DNA of 6,115 bases from Clostridiaceae bacterium (GTDB taxonomy: Bacteria; Bacillota; Clostridia; Oscillospirales; Acutalibacteraceae), in contig JAEDHZ010000100.1 in the NCBI GenBank assembly GCA_016292705.1, forward strand, positions 1 to 6,115, read 5' to 3'. Each line of letters begins with the position of its first letter. Position 1 is the stretch's first letter. The position numbers and the translations under genes are program-made. Under the pieces are notes generated by a model. It ran no database searches. It had not been told where the DNA came from and was given only the letters and a program-made list of their open reading frames with translations. Positions 6,089 through 6,115 of the stretch are shown one piece after another.

Positions 6089-6115
6089 ATAACATCTCCA
6101 TGGAAGTATATTTTA

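Noticed and set aside
6089..6115. A possible -10-like TATACT or TAAAAT just upstream of metF, and a possible SAM or cobalamin riboswitch.
   Set aside because: Either box would start the transcript at or beside the ribosome binding site, and the -35 and any riboswitch would lie outside the window, so nothing can be supported.

Overview
The window holds one strand-consistent block of methionine and one-carbon genes, followed by a separately transcribed amino acid permease. All genes are on the minus strand, so transcription runs from high to low coordinates. The organism looks like an anaerobic Firmicute of the clostridial type, plausibly a gut Oscillospirales relative. This rests on moderate GC content, TTG start codons, strong Shine-Dalgarno sequences, a short MetF, a MetH whose activation domain is a separate protein, and a stand-alone ferredoxin-thioredoxin-reductase-like catalytic subunit in a non-photosynthetic setting. 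The taxonomic placement is an inference; no RNA marker gene is present.

Layout in the direction of transcription: metF (methylenetetrahydrofolate reductase, 6088-5201); a stand-alone methionine synthase activation-domain protein (5208-4609) whose start overlaps the metF stop by 8 nt; metH (4590-2182, TTG start), which carries the homocysteine, folate, B12-cap and B12 domains but no activation domain; a thioredoxin (2162-1854); and a 65-residue protein with CPC, CMC and CHC motifs resembling the ferredoxin:thioredoxin reductase catalytic chain (1851-1654). Gaps between these genes are 18 nt or an overlap, 19 nt and 2 nt, so they look like one operon. A rho-independent terminator (1625-1583) closes it. 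The operon promoter lies outside the window; only 27 nt upstream of metF are visible, and no riboswitch can be judged.

The 468-nt gap at 1186-1653 holds that terminator, a coding-like but doubtful short ORF interrupted in frame by TAG (1541-1335), a good sigma-70-type promoter with an extended -10 (1295-1266), and a possible leader hairpin. The promoter drives an 11-TM permease of the aromatic/hydroxy amino acid family (1185-40). The last 39 nt (1-39) show no gene.

Functionally, MetF makes 5-methyl-THF, MetH uses it through cobalamin to methylate homocysteine to methionine, and the separate activation protein is expected to support reductive remethylation of oxidised cobalamin. The thioredoxin plus FTR-like pair would bring ferredoxin-derived electrons to protein disulfides. 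Why this pair is tied to the methionine synthase genes is the most interesting question in the window.
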